Part shown: piece after piece, positions 49,857 to 61,730 of the stretch
How positions within the stretch are numbered: the stretch's first letter is position 1
Layout of the letters: each line of letters starts with the position of its first letter
Assembly (NCBI GenBank): GCA_021234155.1
Contig: JAJEKV010000013.1
Coordinates: forward strand, 124,001 to 188,000
Length of the DNA: 64,000 nucleotides
Source of the DNA: Isoetes taiwanensis
Taxonomy: Eukaryota; Streptophyta; Lycopodiopsida; Isoetales; Isoetaceae
Direction of reading: 5' to 3'
Translations under genes and position numbers: made by a program
The notes under the pieces: model-generated
Told to the model about the DNA's origin: nothing
Seen by the model: the letters and a program-made list of their open reading frames with translations, nothing else
The model's database searches: none

Positions 49857-51770
49857 TTAGAAAGAATCTGCCATGAACTCCTCATTTGAAGCTTGAGAAG
49901 CAGTAAATGACTTGGGGTTTGGTAATGCTAATAATGGATCTGTAACTCTTAAACTACCTCCAAGTCCTGTCGGTACAAGGGGAATTAGAGAAAGAACCAC
50001 ATCCGCTATTAGAGGCCTGTAGCTAGGTTCACCCTGTATGCACAGTGTTGCCACATCTGCCAACTGCATAAGAATGCCATTAACTTCCTCGTTAGTCGCA
50101 CATTCTCATCTCAAAACATGTTTGCAAACTATAGTTTCTATGGTGCTAACCTGGTACAGATGCTGCATATTCATAGTGCCTTGTAGATTAGGGTCTAAAA
50201 TAGTTGGAATTAAGCTCATGTCAGATAAAAGTGGCATTGCCTGCAATAGACAGTTATTTGTTAGTTTTGTATTTTTTTTGTCTTATATCTATTGAGAGTG
50301 TCAAACCCCATAATCATGATACATCTATTGTATGGATTAAAAAAGCACATTGACTGATGCAACTAGATGTAGATAGGATACTTGTAGTATGTCGATTGAA
50401 AGTCAAGTCTAAGAATTCTGCGTATGTCCCACATACACAATGTGATTATAACTCTTCCACATACATGGAACAAGTTGTTGTTTGAGATATGCAGCAGATT
50501 TCAGGTATAGAAATTTTAAAATTCACGTTATTGGTAGCTGAAGAGGCTAATCACATGGACATTGTAGAGTTCCACATTAGCGTTACCTAAAGGGGGATCT
50601 ATAGAAATAAAATTGTAAGTGGCTTACCCAACTAACAAGCGATTGCTGTCCTGGAGGCATAGATGTCTGAATTGGCTTTCTTCCAGTCATCAGCTCCAAA
50701 AGAACAACTCCAAAAGCATAAACATCACTTTTCTCTGTAATGCTACCTGCAATGCCCCATTGGATGTCAAGAAACAAGTCAACAATTTGAGACATAATAT
50801 GATGCAGGTCCTGTTTAATTCTGTTTAATTGACATTAGCATTAATTCCTTAAAGTCACAAGGCTTGCACTTACCATTAACAACATACTCAGGTGCGACAT
50901 ATCCCAACGTTTCTTGTACTATCTCACCCCTACGCATTCCTCTAGGGGCTGACAATGCAAGTCCAAAGTCTGAAACCTAAGATACAGATAAGATTTTATT
51001 TTCAGCCGCACATAGTTATCTAGTTCCAGACCTTGAGGAAACATTTCAGCTAATATCCTTAATAAGATAATTCCTTAAACATTTCAGCTAATTCCTTCAT
51101 GAAGCCCCTATGAATCACGAGGGGGCTGCAGTGTTCGTGAAGATGCTCCAGGCCTCTGCATGACCCATCAATGTAAGAAAATATTAGGAGCTGCAGAAAC
51201 ATTAGGAATTCATATGAGCCTGCATTAGAATGCCAACAGCTGGTCCATGACACAAAGTACGGTAGCTATTCATGTAACATATTTAAAGTGAACCTTGCTG
51301 CATCCAGTGCAATCTTCATGCGCAAATACCAACTCAATGCAGATCCATGTGAAGGTACAATAAGACTTTCATGAATAAAACATTAAGCTTTCTCTACCTC
51401 TGCCATAATCTTTTCCAAGAAGAAGACAGAAACAATACCGTGAAGTTGATCTTGCAGAGAACCATTTTGCATGTACTCATATACTATTAGCCGCTGATCA
51501 CCAAAATACAGAACCCCAACAATGAGACAAGATTGCAGTATCGTAGCTTAACAATTCAATTTCTGCCTGCATGTACGGACTAGAGAATCAGATAAGAATG
51601 AATTTTAAGGAAATTCAAAGACTGAAGCCTGATATATACCTGGAATCCTTGCTCAGCTTGCTTGCTTCGGATGTCCAATTTCTTAACAGCAGCAAAATAG
51701 TCGTCATCAAGCCTTGTCTTATACACTCTTCCTGAATACGGACCATGAAGAACATGGATTTTTTATGCGA
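49857..51770 (-). pseudogene. Receptor-like kinase pseudogene (At1g80640/At5g11020-like)
   Basis: Kinase exons in order on the minus strand: YSGRVYKTRLDDDYFAAVKKLD (about 51,740-51,655; ATP-site Lys present), an exon with two frameshifts (LVSLLGFC, then RLIVYEYMQNGSLQDQLHG; 51,575-51,440), LSWYLRMKIALDAAR (near 51,350-51,295), RGLEHLHEHCSPLVIHRG (51,155-51,105), VSDFGLALSAPRG...GYVAPEYV (50,976-50,874), [24 protein letters not shown] (50,746-50,628), AMPLLSDM...QHLYQ (50,240-50,151), and [19 protein letters not shown]...[12 protein letters not shown] to the stop (50,063-49,857). The last exon is diagnostic of the At1g80640/At5g11020 subfamily. The catalytic HRD loop reads HRG and is followed by a short local duplication instead of DLKSSNILL, so it is catalytically dead. 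It lies inside the LysM-RLK intron, same strand. No ectodomain was found for it. Confidence 0.8.
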
Positions 51771-52330
51771 CTCCTTTGCATTATAGGTTTCCTCTGCTTC
51801 ATCGACCCATAGCCCTATCCCTGTAACGATGGCTAACGCTAGTAACAGAGATGTGTGGAGAATTGAAAGAAACTAGCCATAATAAAACCGGCCATGATCA
51901 AAGCTGCAAAACCCATCAGCATCGGCCATACGAGCATCCAGAACCCGGTTGCCAGTTACCCGGTTGGCGATTCAGAACGCAGCTGACCGCCAGTTTACTG
52001 GTGACAATCGGTTTTTAGCAGTCACCAGTATATCCCGGGATATTCCAGCATATACCCAGGATATGCCATAAACCCCACACAAACGAGGGTTTGCCCCCCT
52101 AGGGGCAACCCAAAAAGAGAACATGACAAAAAATAAGACATTAAGTTAGAGCATTGCTTGAGAGGGCATTAACGTACCCAAGTTGCCACTACACGAAATG
52201 AAGTTGTTCATTAGTATGTTTTAGTGGCTTGTAGAATAACGTTAACTGAAAAATATCAATCTGAAAGCTGGATATCTTCCATTCTTGTCTGAGCGCCAAA
52301 AAGGGGAGAGCTTAGTGAAATATTTGTAGC
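51771..52330. other. Long-intron sequence of the LysM-RLK
   Basis: Non-coding on both strands as far as can be seen. It may hold the decayed N-terminal part of the nested kinase, but no signal peptide or ectodomain repeats were recognised. Confidence 0.35.
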
Positions 52331-52851
52331 ATTCATTCAAATTGTACAGGGCTCCACGTATCTTGTGCTGGAACATATATGAGGCCCTCCCCCGCAGATA
52401 AGTTCCTCCAATTGACATCCGGATTGTAGTACTCAAGAAGTGTTTCTACTACTTGAAATGTAGATGAGATGCTATCCTCCGTATCTTTTTGTTGAATGAC
52501 ATATATGCAAAAACCCCATAACTGGAACGAATTTTGGATCCCCACGTGAACAATTGACAGGAATTTGGACATTCTGGCCATGGCCAACGTTGTTTTCATC
52601 ATCAATGTTAGAACCTTCAGCAATCCAACTAGATCGTGAGTAATACTGGAACAATGTGTTGGCAATATAAGGTAGCGTGTCTTCAGCAATAACGGTATAT
52701 GCGAAACGATGTTCTAAAATGCCATTATTATCAAGGCACTTGCATTGGAAGGGAATTTCAAGATAAGTACCAGACTCAAGGAAGTTGATATTTGAAAGAT
52801 TGTTATACTTCATTATCTCAGATTGGTTAGTATTAAAACCCTGGGAGATAA

Positions 52852-53090
52852 GGCACGGCCACATGACTTTTTGTTGGGGTACCCCTCTTCCCCCTTTTTC
52901 AAATTTAGGGGTGGAGGCCCCCCACTTTAATGTGGAGGTCAGATTTTGGTACCCCTTCTTTTAGCCCCCCCTCCCTTACCATTTCCGTCACATTTTTGGA
53001 GGCCCTCTCTTAGTTTTGGAGGCCCCCTCCTCTCCTGTATGGGGAAACGTATATGGAGGGGGGTAAAAAAATGTTACATGTGGCCGTGCC
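52852..53090. mobile_element. Tourist-like MITE (239 bp) in LysM-RLK exon 1
   Basis: Terminal inverted repeats start GGCACGGCCACATG at both ends (14 of 14 match), with similar T/C-rich subterminal sequence. The 3-bp flanks are TAA (52,849-52,851) and TAC (53,091-53,093), a one-mismatch target duplication of the TTA/TAA type used by PIF/Harbinger and Tourist elements. Taking out the element and one flank joins the LysM exon in frame, which confirms its borders. No coding capacity. Confidence 0.8.
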
Positions 53091-53235
53091 TACTGATATC
53101 GTCATCATCTCCGATGAAAATGTATATCAAAGGAGCTGCAGAACATCCATCCTTCGGAGTACAAGAACACTTAACGTAAAACGGAATTGCAAAGCATAAT
53201 TTCCAAACAACAAAAATAGGAAATGCAGGCCTCAT

Positions 53236-54320
53236 CTAAGGGATGGAAAAATGGTCCGATTGAGGTCCTCCAGTGCTCAGAACCGTTGAAAATTGGCTAA
53301 ATACCCCAAGAGTGACTCAATTAGGTGACTCCAAAATCGCCTCCTCTAGTGCCGCCACACTCTCTTTTTTAAGGTCGCTCCCAAAAAGTGGACTTTAGAT
53401 TCAAATTGGACTTCCATTTGCTTGATTAGTCAAAAATTAAATATGCACGGGTTTTTAATCAGCTTTAAATACAAGGTTCATGGAAAAATTCCGAGTGCAA
53501 TGCCGTCCGTGATAGGGCATAAAGCATAAGATGGTCTTTGCAGAGCTGAATACAAGGCTGTGATAGAATAGTGACAATGCTACAATAACTCTGTTCAAAT
53601 TCATGCCGTAAGAGTTGTAAATTAAGGTTTTTAGGGGTAAATTATGCTTCGAGTGCATGCGGGGCACTAGTAAAAATGCAGAATAATTATTCCAGACGAA
53701 TTACCCATAGATTGTTATTATTGCAGTGGATGTCCAGTGCGAACACATTAGGGAAGCCATCCAACTCTTTAGATGCAATATGCTATCAACTGTGCAAACC
53801 TACATACACAATCTTTGGCATGGTCCAGTGCTTGTGCCTGTATGTTTTGCAATTGCAATTCCATCAGATAACCTATTTTACAGCATGAGTCTGGAACCTT
53901 CAAATATGCTCCAAATATGATTTGCACTTGCCTGGTTCACGTGAGAACTCACTTGGAGCATTCTAGGTTGAGCATTCGCTTGGAGCATTCTAGGTTCTGA
54001 ACCTCCAGGTCACGACGCTTAGAGTAGGTGGACATTAGATGTATCTTGGGACTTAATATTTTCTATCTTGTATAAGCTCCTACAGACAACATGAATTTTT
54101 CGATGTGAATGTTGAGCTTCAGCTTTAGGCATGGCTCTGTCCTGAACATTATCCATAGCTCAGTGATGCATGAAAAAGTGAACTATAATGTACTTGATTG
54201 AGATCTCTTCACCAAATAAGACTTGCATAACATAAGCGTAATGCCAGTTGATCTGAGGGTCCAGAATTAACAATAAAAACTATAACCATAATAAGGATAA
54301 GGATAATCCTTACAAGAAAT
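53236..54320. other. No gene; short direct repeat near 53,952
   Basis: Intergenic. CTTGGAGCATTCTAGGTT occurs twice (53,952 and 53,979). Possible promoter of the LysM-RLK at its left end. No coding frame supported. Confidence 0.4.
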
Positions 54321-55484
54321 TTATCGCGGCGGCCAAGGCCGCCGCGAACATTTCTCTTTCTCGACTTGTGTGCATACAAACTTGGCAATATGTGAAGAGT
54401 TAAAGAATGATGTGTAAGATAATCCCTCATCCTGCTCCAACTTGGGCCTAATAGCAATCTGAGGTCTGTATGGAAAGCTGCCAGAGGAAGCCTGATCCCT
54501 AACATCTAGATCTGTATCATTCTTGATAGCGGCAAGCGCGAGCTGATCTTGTATAGAAGTTGCACTGATTTGGGCACTTCTCATCTGGGCATTACTTGTA
54601 GATGGCAACATGCACATGTAGGGATTTTCATGAGAGCTGCTGTTTTTTGGAAGAGGCACATCATGGTTATGCTTGGCTTCATATGTTGTGATCACAGATT
54701 TCGGGTCGTTTGATGCCCTCTCTACATGCTTTCTTACTGGACATCCCGCATTGGTGCACTTATAATAGCTCCTGCATTCCATCCATCAAATAGATCATCA
54801 TTTGCTTGTCTTTTAAGTTCTCACATCCAAAACAATGCTAATTCTAACGTTCTGCACTACAACTTGCAACATCATGTTATCAAACAATTATTATGGTTTG
54901 AATTAGACAACAGGAATGGATGCTCTTGAGGAAACTAAAATTCTTCAGTCAATTCATTCTTTGATGCAATATATAGCAGCTCTGGTTGTTTGGTTGGATT
55001 TGCTATTGGATTTCAATATGGTTTGGAAACCTAATCTGGGTTGCTGGGTATAATTTATTATAAAAACTAGCAAATGGCCTGAATTCCACAAATATATAAC
55101 AAACCAACTAAATGATTTGAAATGTGAGGCTATGGCCTGGAATTTGAAGTTCTTAAAGAAAGATTTAGCACCTTGGATAAGGGTTTCCCTTGACAACTTT
55201 CTATCCATAATTTCTCCATCTGTATCCATCGTCCAAAATGTCGATGTCACTCTTAGTTTGGACGACAACACGTGGCTCTCTGATGGTTCTCTGAGCACAT
55301 GCAGGTTCATGGGGTTCATTTTCACGTTTTCTGATAGAAGAAAGGCAGAAAACTTAAGAAAATATGAATTAAGGAAGTCTTTTCTAATTTTTTTACTGCA
55401 AAAAACAGGCCTACCTTTTCCTGTCTAGATCATCTTCCTCGCCATCAGCATTACTTCTGTTAGAAGGATCAGTGTCATCATCTT
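54321..55484 (-). pseudogene. WRKY transcription factor, group I C-terminal part, broken
   Basis: Three exons on the minus strand with clean GT-AG junctions: about 55,484-55,415 (EDDDTDPSNRSNADGEEDDL), 55,330-55,172 (KRENEPHEPACA...EPRVVVQTKSDIDILDDGYRWRNYG-stop-KVVKGNPYPR) and 54,771-54,321 ([21 protein letters not shown]...HNHDVPLPK plus tail). The intron after PYPR is at the conserved position in the WRKY domain. The zinc-binding C-X4-C and H-X-H are intact, but the DNA-contacting WRKYGQK reads WRNYG-stop-K (TAG at 55,201-55,203). No N-terminal WRKY domain was found, and the frame before the first listed exon is closed by TGA. WRKY factors bind W-boxes in defence genes; this copy cannot. 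Confidence 0.85.
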
Positions 55485-56787
55485 CAAAAGAAGGAGAAGA
55501 GGGCTCTACATTTCAGCCAGATATCTGGCTAAATGAAGAATACCCATTCTTTGGCATGCTTTCTGCTTCGATCCCATCCAAATCCGATTTAATAAGAGCC
55601 CAGATCTTGATAGATTCCACATCTGCTCTTAACTACGACGCCCACCATGAAGATGCTTCCATGGCGCTCAATAATGGCCGGAAACCGCATTTTCCTGCTC
55701 ATTTTTGCTGTGATTTTGGACCAAGTTGATTCTGTGATTGTATATGCCAGGATTTTGTGAGGAATTCCATGGGTTGTGCAATACATAACCCTTTTGGAAA
55801 TCGTTACCTGCCCTGCTGCGATTCTTGTTTTGTAGAGATTATCCACCGGAATAATGCTTGTAATCTCCCATTTCTTGGTGCACTACTGCGGTCCCAATCA
55901 TCCCCTGCAACCACCACTTTGTAGGATTTTTTTGCTGAATCCACACACGACCCAATAGCAGGGGACCACCGATTCTTCAACATGGGCGGCAATTGGGTGC
56001 ACGATCTGCTTAGTGGGCTGCAGATCCACGAGATGACGAAATTGAAGGATTCTAGGCACAGGGCAGATGTGATGGAATGCAAAGCTCAAGGTCAAAGCTC
56101 GGAACAAACATCAGGGCATGCCGGATTGGTTGGAGCTTAAGCAAAATGCCATCCCGATAGGACCAAGGGCGCAGGAGCTCGATGGAGGTTGGTTATGGCG
56201 GTGAAGAAAGGGCGCAGCAGCTCGATGGAGGTTGGCTATGGCGGTGAAGAAAGTGACGCCCAAAATAGTCGCACGTGTCGACCTCGCCGGAGGCAGAACA
56301 CAGAAAAATTAGCCATCGAAAAAATAAAAAATAAAAATTTGATGTATGATTATATATGGTTTGATGACATAAAAGTCGGTTTTCTAAATTAAAGATTGAA
56401 GCCTTAGTAATACGATCCATTATTTCAAGAATTCTTCTATGCAAATGAACTTTCCCATTAGCCTTACCAAGGGATTGCGCAGAAAACATGCTTAACACGT
56501 GAATAGTTGGACGTAAGCCGATAGATAACAATCCAGAAGTATCAAAACCGTGCTTAACCAAAAAAACACCACTATCTTCACCAAACCAAAAGGAATAAGA
56601 AGAAAAACATAAAGTACTGATTAATCCAAGCCAGTAATAATCTTAAACAAAGCAACTTGTAAACAAAGCGACCTGTACCTCAAACATACGCTTATAGTAG
56701 TCGTAAGTCTTGCCATCTCCTGTTCAAGACCCATGTTTGCAACCACCCACTTAAAAGGAACAGCACAAATAAACCATCCATCTCTAG
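55485..56787. other. No gene; 43-bp tandem duplication near 56,177-56,252
   Basis: A block GCTCGATGGAGGTTGG(T/C)TATGGCGG is repeated in tandem with a 43-bp period (starts about 56,177 and 56,220). Around 56,110-56,060 (minus) a short frame FRALTLSFAF resembles the N-terminus of the PIF transposase at 21,660, too short to call. No gene supported. Confidence 0.4.
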
Positions 56788-57461
<674 letters not shown>

Positions 57462-58195
57462 CTATAAACACTGAAGCATGAAGCAGCTTATTAGCATATC
57501 CAGATAGAACAACACTAATATCTGCACCAAATGAAACATAACACAAGAATAATGCCAGTTACCTCCATTCAACTTATGCATCACCTATACCAAACATAAT
57601 GTTATTCTCTTAAGCACAATGAAGTAGCTTATTACCCTGAAGATGGACCTCAAAACTATGGAAGATTAAGAATTGAATTATTTATTGAAACATTGAAATA
57701 ATCTAAAAGGAAAAATGAACCTGAAGAGCATCTAGCTGAAAATACTTAATTGAGATGTTTCGTTCTTTTGGTAGGTTGATTAGGGCTGCATGTAAAAACG
57801 AACTACAAATCACCCGAAAAAACCAGATTAACACCACTAAAGGACAAATTAGCAACTTTACTTGTATGTAAACCCACTTAATTTCCTGCTCTTGCACAAC
57901 CCTACGGAGCTCCCAAATTGGCTTAGAAGTCATTGCTAAAGTTGTAGGGCAGCCAAGGCAGAGCAGGGATTCCGATTCTTCTCTGCTAAATACTTTTACT
58001 CTTCACCCATTAGCTAGAACGTTCCAAGGCCTGCGGGATTTTCCCATCCAAACTGAGGGCTGAACGACAGCAGGGCTCAGAACTGAATCTAAAGCAATCT
58101 TATAATATTTTTATCAGAGTTTAACTTCCAAATTTAGGGCATATACATCATTCAACAATGCAGAAAATCGAAGTCAAGAGTTCAGAAAGCCTTAC

Positions 58196-58240
58196 CTGAA
58201 AGTGAAGCCAGAACAGCGCCAAAACTGCACAAAACCCCAT
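58196..58240 (-). other. Possible upstream exon joined to the EF-1alpha fragment
   Basis: ATG at 58,240 opens 15 codons (MGFCAVLALFWLHFQ) and ends at a strong donor CAG/GTAAGG. Splicing to the acceptor at 57,462 would join them in phase 0 to [11 protein letters not shown] of the EF-1alpha fragment. The segment is hydrophobic like a signal peptide. This is a prediction from splice signals and frame only. Confidence 0.3.
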
Positions 58241-59949
58241 CTGTCAAACAATGATGAAAGCAGATGGCGATGAAAGCATCGGATTCAGACGTCTTGCTTA
58301 AGGAGATAAGACGACCAGCTGATTCAAACATCTGGATGAAGCAGATACATGATCCTTGGATCCGGTAGTGGCAGTGCTCAAATATCTGACGGTGAAACGT
58401 GCACCTTATTTATCGACGGTCGAGATGAATGCCTCAACGTCGAAAGTATAGGCATTATATATGTTAAGATAACAAAGTAAAGAAATGAATAGGAACGACC
58501 TAAACAATGATCAAGCTAAACATGACCACTCATCTATGGAGGAGGAAGAGGAGGAGGAGGACATGTTTAGTTCTATCTACTCATAGTGTTTCAATGCCCT
58601 ATAAAATATAAAAGTATTCTTCTAAAGGTAGAATACAAACCAAGTCCAAGTATAATACCAATTAAGTCAAAGTATCTCAACATCAATATTTCAATGCCCC
58701 ATAAACAACTTTCAGCTGAATAAGAATAACCATCTAATGTTAGAAATCGTATAGGTGAAAAGGCACAATTTTTTTTTTCTTTAAGAAGCCTTCCATGTTA
58801 GAAAATAGGTCGGCTCATACGAAGTCACAATCACTGTGAGCCTAGCTAATTGCCAGCATTTTGTAAACTCACTATAACATGAATGTCATGTAAATGAATG
58901 CAATAATACTCGAAGGAAATACAAATAGATGACCACGCCTCCAAGAGTAAAACATAGAAAGTTTGAATCTTTTTTCGCCAAGAACTTTCTCGAAAATGAA
59001 TGATACAATAGCAACAGAAGTCATCTATCAAACAAATATTGCTTAGCCATTTCAAAAGTGCATATGACTTTGAATGATTCAGGAGTCTTCGTATCTTTTA
59101 ATATAGTGGTCAAGAAAATGGGGGATATGAAAGAGACATATGTGATAATGGTTTATATGCCATTTGTTATATGGGCTAAATTTGATTGTCTCTAATGTGT
59201 TATTTTTTATTTTTTTTAAGTTTGTGTGTGGGCATTTCTCTTCTTCGTCCCCTTACTTTGTGTGTGGGTTTAATTTAGTCTTTAGTAACTTGGTATTATT
59301 TTTCTTCTTCTTTAATCCACTTTTACTTGCACTCTCTCTATGATGCATCTCAACATACATTAAAGATCAATTCAACTCATTCAATTCTCCCTTATTCATT
59401 CAATCCTAGATGCCCAGTACTCACTATTAAGGGGGCCATGAGGGATGTCATATTCAGAAGAAGAAGAATTTTAGAGAAGAAGAAGCAATTTTTACATCCA
59501 TAGACCGTCGATCTTAGTAAACGTTAAAAATCAATTCATTTCTCCCTTATTCTTTTTCTTCTAAAAGCCTAGTACTCACTATTAAGATCACCATGAGGGT
59601 AGTGAAAATATGTCGTTTACCCTCATGGATGTCTATGATCTACGATTCTGCAACGTGGAATATTAGAGACCAAAATGCAATAATATAGTGACACTCATCA
59701 CCATGCCGAGCACGAGATGCGTGTATAATAACTGCAAGAAAGGCGAACAAAATGTTGATGTAACAGGAGCATGAGCAGGATGAAAAATTCGAACAGGAGA
59801 GGGCAAGAATTATCTTAGTTTAAATTTCAAATCCAAATACTTTTTTCTTTTTGCTTTTTTTTTGTTTCTCCCTTTTTTTTTAAAAAAAAAAAACTAGTAT
59901 CCTTTTTTTCTCCCCCCTTTGGGAAAGGAGAAGACAAGGGTCGGTTTCC
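58241..59949. other. No gene; intergenic AT-rich sequence
   Basis: Contains a short GGA repeat near 58,540-58,560, poly-T and poly-A runs at 59,840-59,890, and a twice-occurring block AGTACTCACTATTAAG (about 59,415 and 59,570). The right end is probably the F-box gene promoter. No coding frame supported. Confidence 0.4.
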
Positions 59950-60141
59950 ATGAAGGAGGCAAGAAGAGGTAGGTCCATATTAGTTTGGCCACATGAATAT
60001 TTATTTATTAAAAATTTGCCCTTTAGATGCCGCCATAAGAGCAAAAATAATGGTCAGATAAGACCAAGCTTTTCGAGATCGGCCATATCTTCCCTTCTTT
60101 ATATTCTTCTTCTGGCCGCCGGACTTGCCTTAAGCTTGTAA
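59950..60141 (+). other. Upstream ORF overlapping the F-box start codon
   Basis: 63 codons, ending in a hydrophobic stretch. Its stop TAA (60,139-60,141) overlaps the F-box ATG (60,141-60,143) as TAATG. This layout could allow termination-reinitiation or could repress the main ORF. It needs a transcript that includes this region; it may be chance. Confidence 0.35.
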
Positions 60142-61730
60142 TGGGACAGGGTAGCTCCGTTGGAGTCTCTACATTAGGGCCGAACCACCATGACCAGTAT
60201 TACCGAAGATCTGTGCCCAGCCCTTCTTCAAAATACCCATCAAAAATTTTGCCCCCTTTTGATCCTCTCCAATCTCCAGAAATTGAAAACCCAGATGCGG
60301 TTGTACCTCTCATTGCCGCGCCGGAGGAGCCCCCAGGTGAGGATGCCACCTTACGGTTAACTGATGATTGCCTTGGTTGTATTTTTAATAAGCTCAGTAC
60401 TCTAGATCGAAATAGTTGTGCTCTTGTTTGCCGGAGATGGTTTAGGGCAGAGGCTGAGGCTCGGGATATGCTCATTTTAGCTGCTCGCGCTGATCTGGTA
60501 TGGCCCTTATCTGGGTTGTTGGATCGATTTAGGCACGTTACAAAACTTGCCCTTAGATGTGATAGAGGTACTCCAAGTATAGGAGATGGTGCCCTATTTA
60601 TTGTGGGAAAATATTGCCTCCAGCTTCAGAAACTTAAATTGAAAGGATGTAGAGAGTTGACTGACAAAGGGCTTGAAGAATTTGCCATTGTATGCGGGCC
60701 TCTTAAGAAGTTTTCAGTTGCATCTTGTGGGTTTGGTGCCAAAGGACTGAACTCTGTGTTGGAAAATTGTAAGACTTTGGAAGATCTGACTGTCAAAAGG
60801 TTGCGACGATTGCAAGAGAGAATTCATGAAGAGATTGGTCCAGCCCATTCTAAGTTGAAACGCATCTGCTTAAAGGATCTGGGTAATGCTCATGCATTTC
60901 AACCTCTCATTTCAAATTCCAAACATTTGAGGGCCTTGATTCTTTGCAGAGTGACAGGCAATTGGGATAGGGTTTTTGAGAACTCAACAAATGGTCTTTT
61001 TGAATTGGTAGAATTACGAATGGAGAAACTAGACCTAGGAGATAGAGGGCTCCAAGCTATTGCTCATTGTCGCCGTTTGCAAATATTGCATGTTGGAAAA
61101 TCACCAAATTGTACAGATCTAGGTATTTCTGCAGTTGCACGAGGATGCAGGAGTTTACGAAAGCTGCATGTAGATGGGTGTTCTGTGGATCAGATAGGAG
61201 ATGAGGGTTTGAAAACAATTGCAGAAAAATGTTCTGATCTCCAAGAGTTGGTTCTAATAAGACTCAATGCAAGAGTAGAAAGCTTAATGTTGCTGGGTTC
61301 TCATTGTACAAATCTCGAGAGACTTGCCCTTTGCAACAGTATCACATTCGGAGATTCTGAACTTTCCTGCATTGCATTCAAGTGCTCAGCTCTAAAAAAA
61401 CTTTGTATTAAATGTTGTCCAATTTCTGATAAGGGGCTTGAGGCTTTGGCAGCTGGCTGTCCGCAACTCACCAAGGTGAAAATAAAAAAGTGCAGGGGTG
61501 TATCTTCTTCAGGAACAGCTTCCTTCCAAATGAGTAGAGAAGGGGTAGCAGTACTATTGGACACTGAAAAACCAGTAGAGGTGGTTCAGGTGCCTGAAAG
61601 GCTCCCAGTTGTTATCCCAGAACCTTCAAGTAGCACGAGCAGATCACCATTGGTACAAGCTCGGCTTGCCCTAGCTGCAGGGGGCAGCTTTGTTGCTTGT
61701 ACATTGTTAAGGAGGTCGAATCATGGCTAA
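60141..61730 (+). CDS. F-box/LRR protein, SKIP2/VFB-like, intronless
   Basis: 529 residues. F-box at about 72-108 (LTDDCLGCIFNKLSTLDRNSCALVCRRWF), then roughly a dozen Cys-containing leucine-rich repeats from 118 to 460 (for example LQKLKLKGCRELTDKGLEEFA and LRKLHVDGCSVDQIGDEGLKTIAEKC). Length, single exon and architecture match Arabidopsis SKIP2 and the VIER F-box proteins. The N-terminus MGQGSS fits an N-myristoylation signal, so membrane attachment is possible. As an SCF ubiquitin ligase subunit the F-box binds the SKP1/ASK adaptor and the LRRs select the target; VFB proteins are tied to auxin-related growth and lateral root formation. The C-terminal 45 residues are low in repeats and end in a short hydrophobic stretch. 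No lesion seen. Confidence 0.93.
   Translation: MGQGSSVGVSTLGPNHHDQYYRRSVPSPSSKYPSKILPPFDPLQSPEIENPDAVVPLIAAPEEPPGEDATLRLTDDCLGCIFNKLSTLDRNSCALVCRRWFRAEAEARDMLILAARADLVWPLSGLLDRFRHVTKLALRCDRGTPSIGDGALFIVGKYCLQLQKLKLKGCRELTDKGLEEFAIVCGPLKKFSVASCGFGAKGLNSVLENCKTLEDLTVKRLRRLQERIHEEIGPAHSKLKRICLKDLGNAHAFQPLISNSKHLRALILCRVTGNWDRVFENSTNGLFELVELRMEKLDLGDRGLQAIAHCRRLQILHVGKSPNCTDLGISAVARGCRSLRKLHVDGCSVDQIGDEGLKTIAEKCSDLQELVLIRLNARVESLMLLGSHCTNLERLALCNSITFGDSELSCIAFKCSALKKLCIKCCPISDKGLEALAAGCPQLTKVKIKKCRGVSSSGTASFQMSREGVAVLLDTEKPVEVVQVPERLPVVIPEPSSSTSRSPLVQARLALAAGGSFVACTLLRRSNHG

Larger units (their letters stand above)
44759..53235 (-). pseudogene. LysM receptor-like kinase (CERK1/LYK type), decayed
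   Basis: Reconstructed from pieces in the right order on one strand. Exon 1 (53,235 to about 52,340): MRPAFPIF... signal peptide, CSC...GC, a first LysM interrupted by a MITE (52,852-53,090), PFQCKC, a second LysM ending VNCSRGD (family CXC has become CSR), a frameshift near 52,515, then a third LysM (SISSTFQVVETLLEYYNP...SAGEGLIYVP). TM exon 47,596-47,369 (IIVGEVVGACFASAVLAI). P-loop exon 47,238-47,096 ([24 protein letters not shown]). Then FLSEVNVLTHVHH (46,144-46,085), SLFLAYEYI (45,934-45,841), [23 protein letters not shown] (45,764-45,614), VADFG...GYMAP (about 45,536-45,440), [17 protein letters not shown] (about 45,370-45,236), 45,150-45,054, and NRPNMHTVVVAL (about 45,023-44,759). CERK1-type kinases bind chitin or lipochitin at the plasma membrane and signal immunity or symbiosis. 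The lesions make a working protein unlikely. Confidence 0.82.

Noticed and set aside
55898-56107. Possible PIF transposase N-terminal remnant (FRALTLSFAF)
   Set aside because: Similarity to 21,660 covers only about 50-70 bp and stops at once; could be chance.
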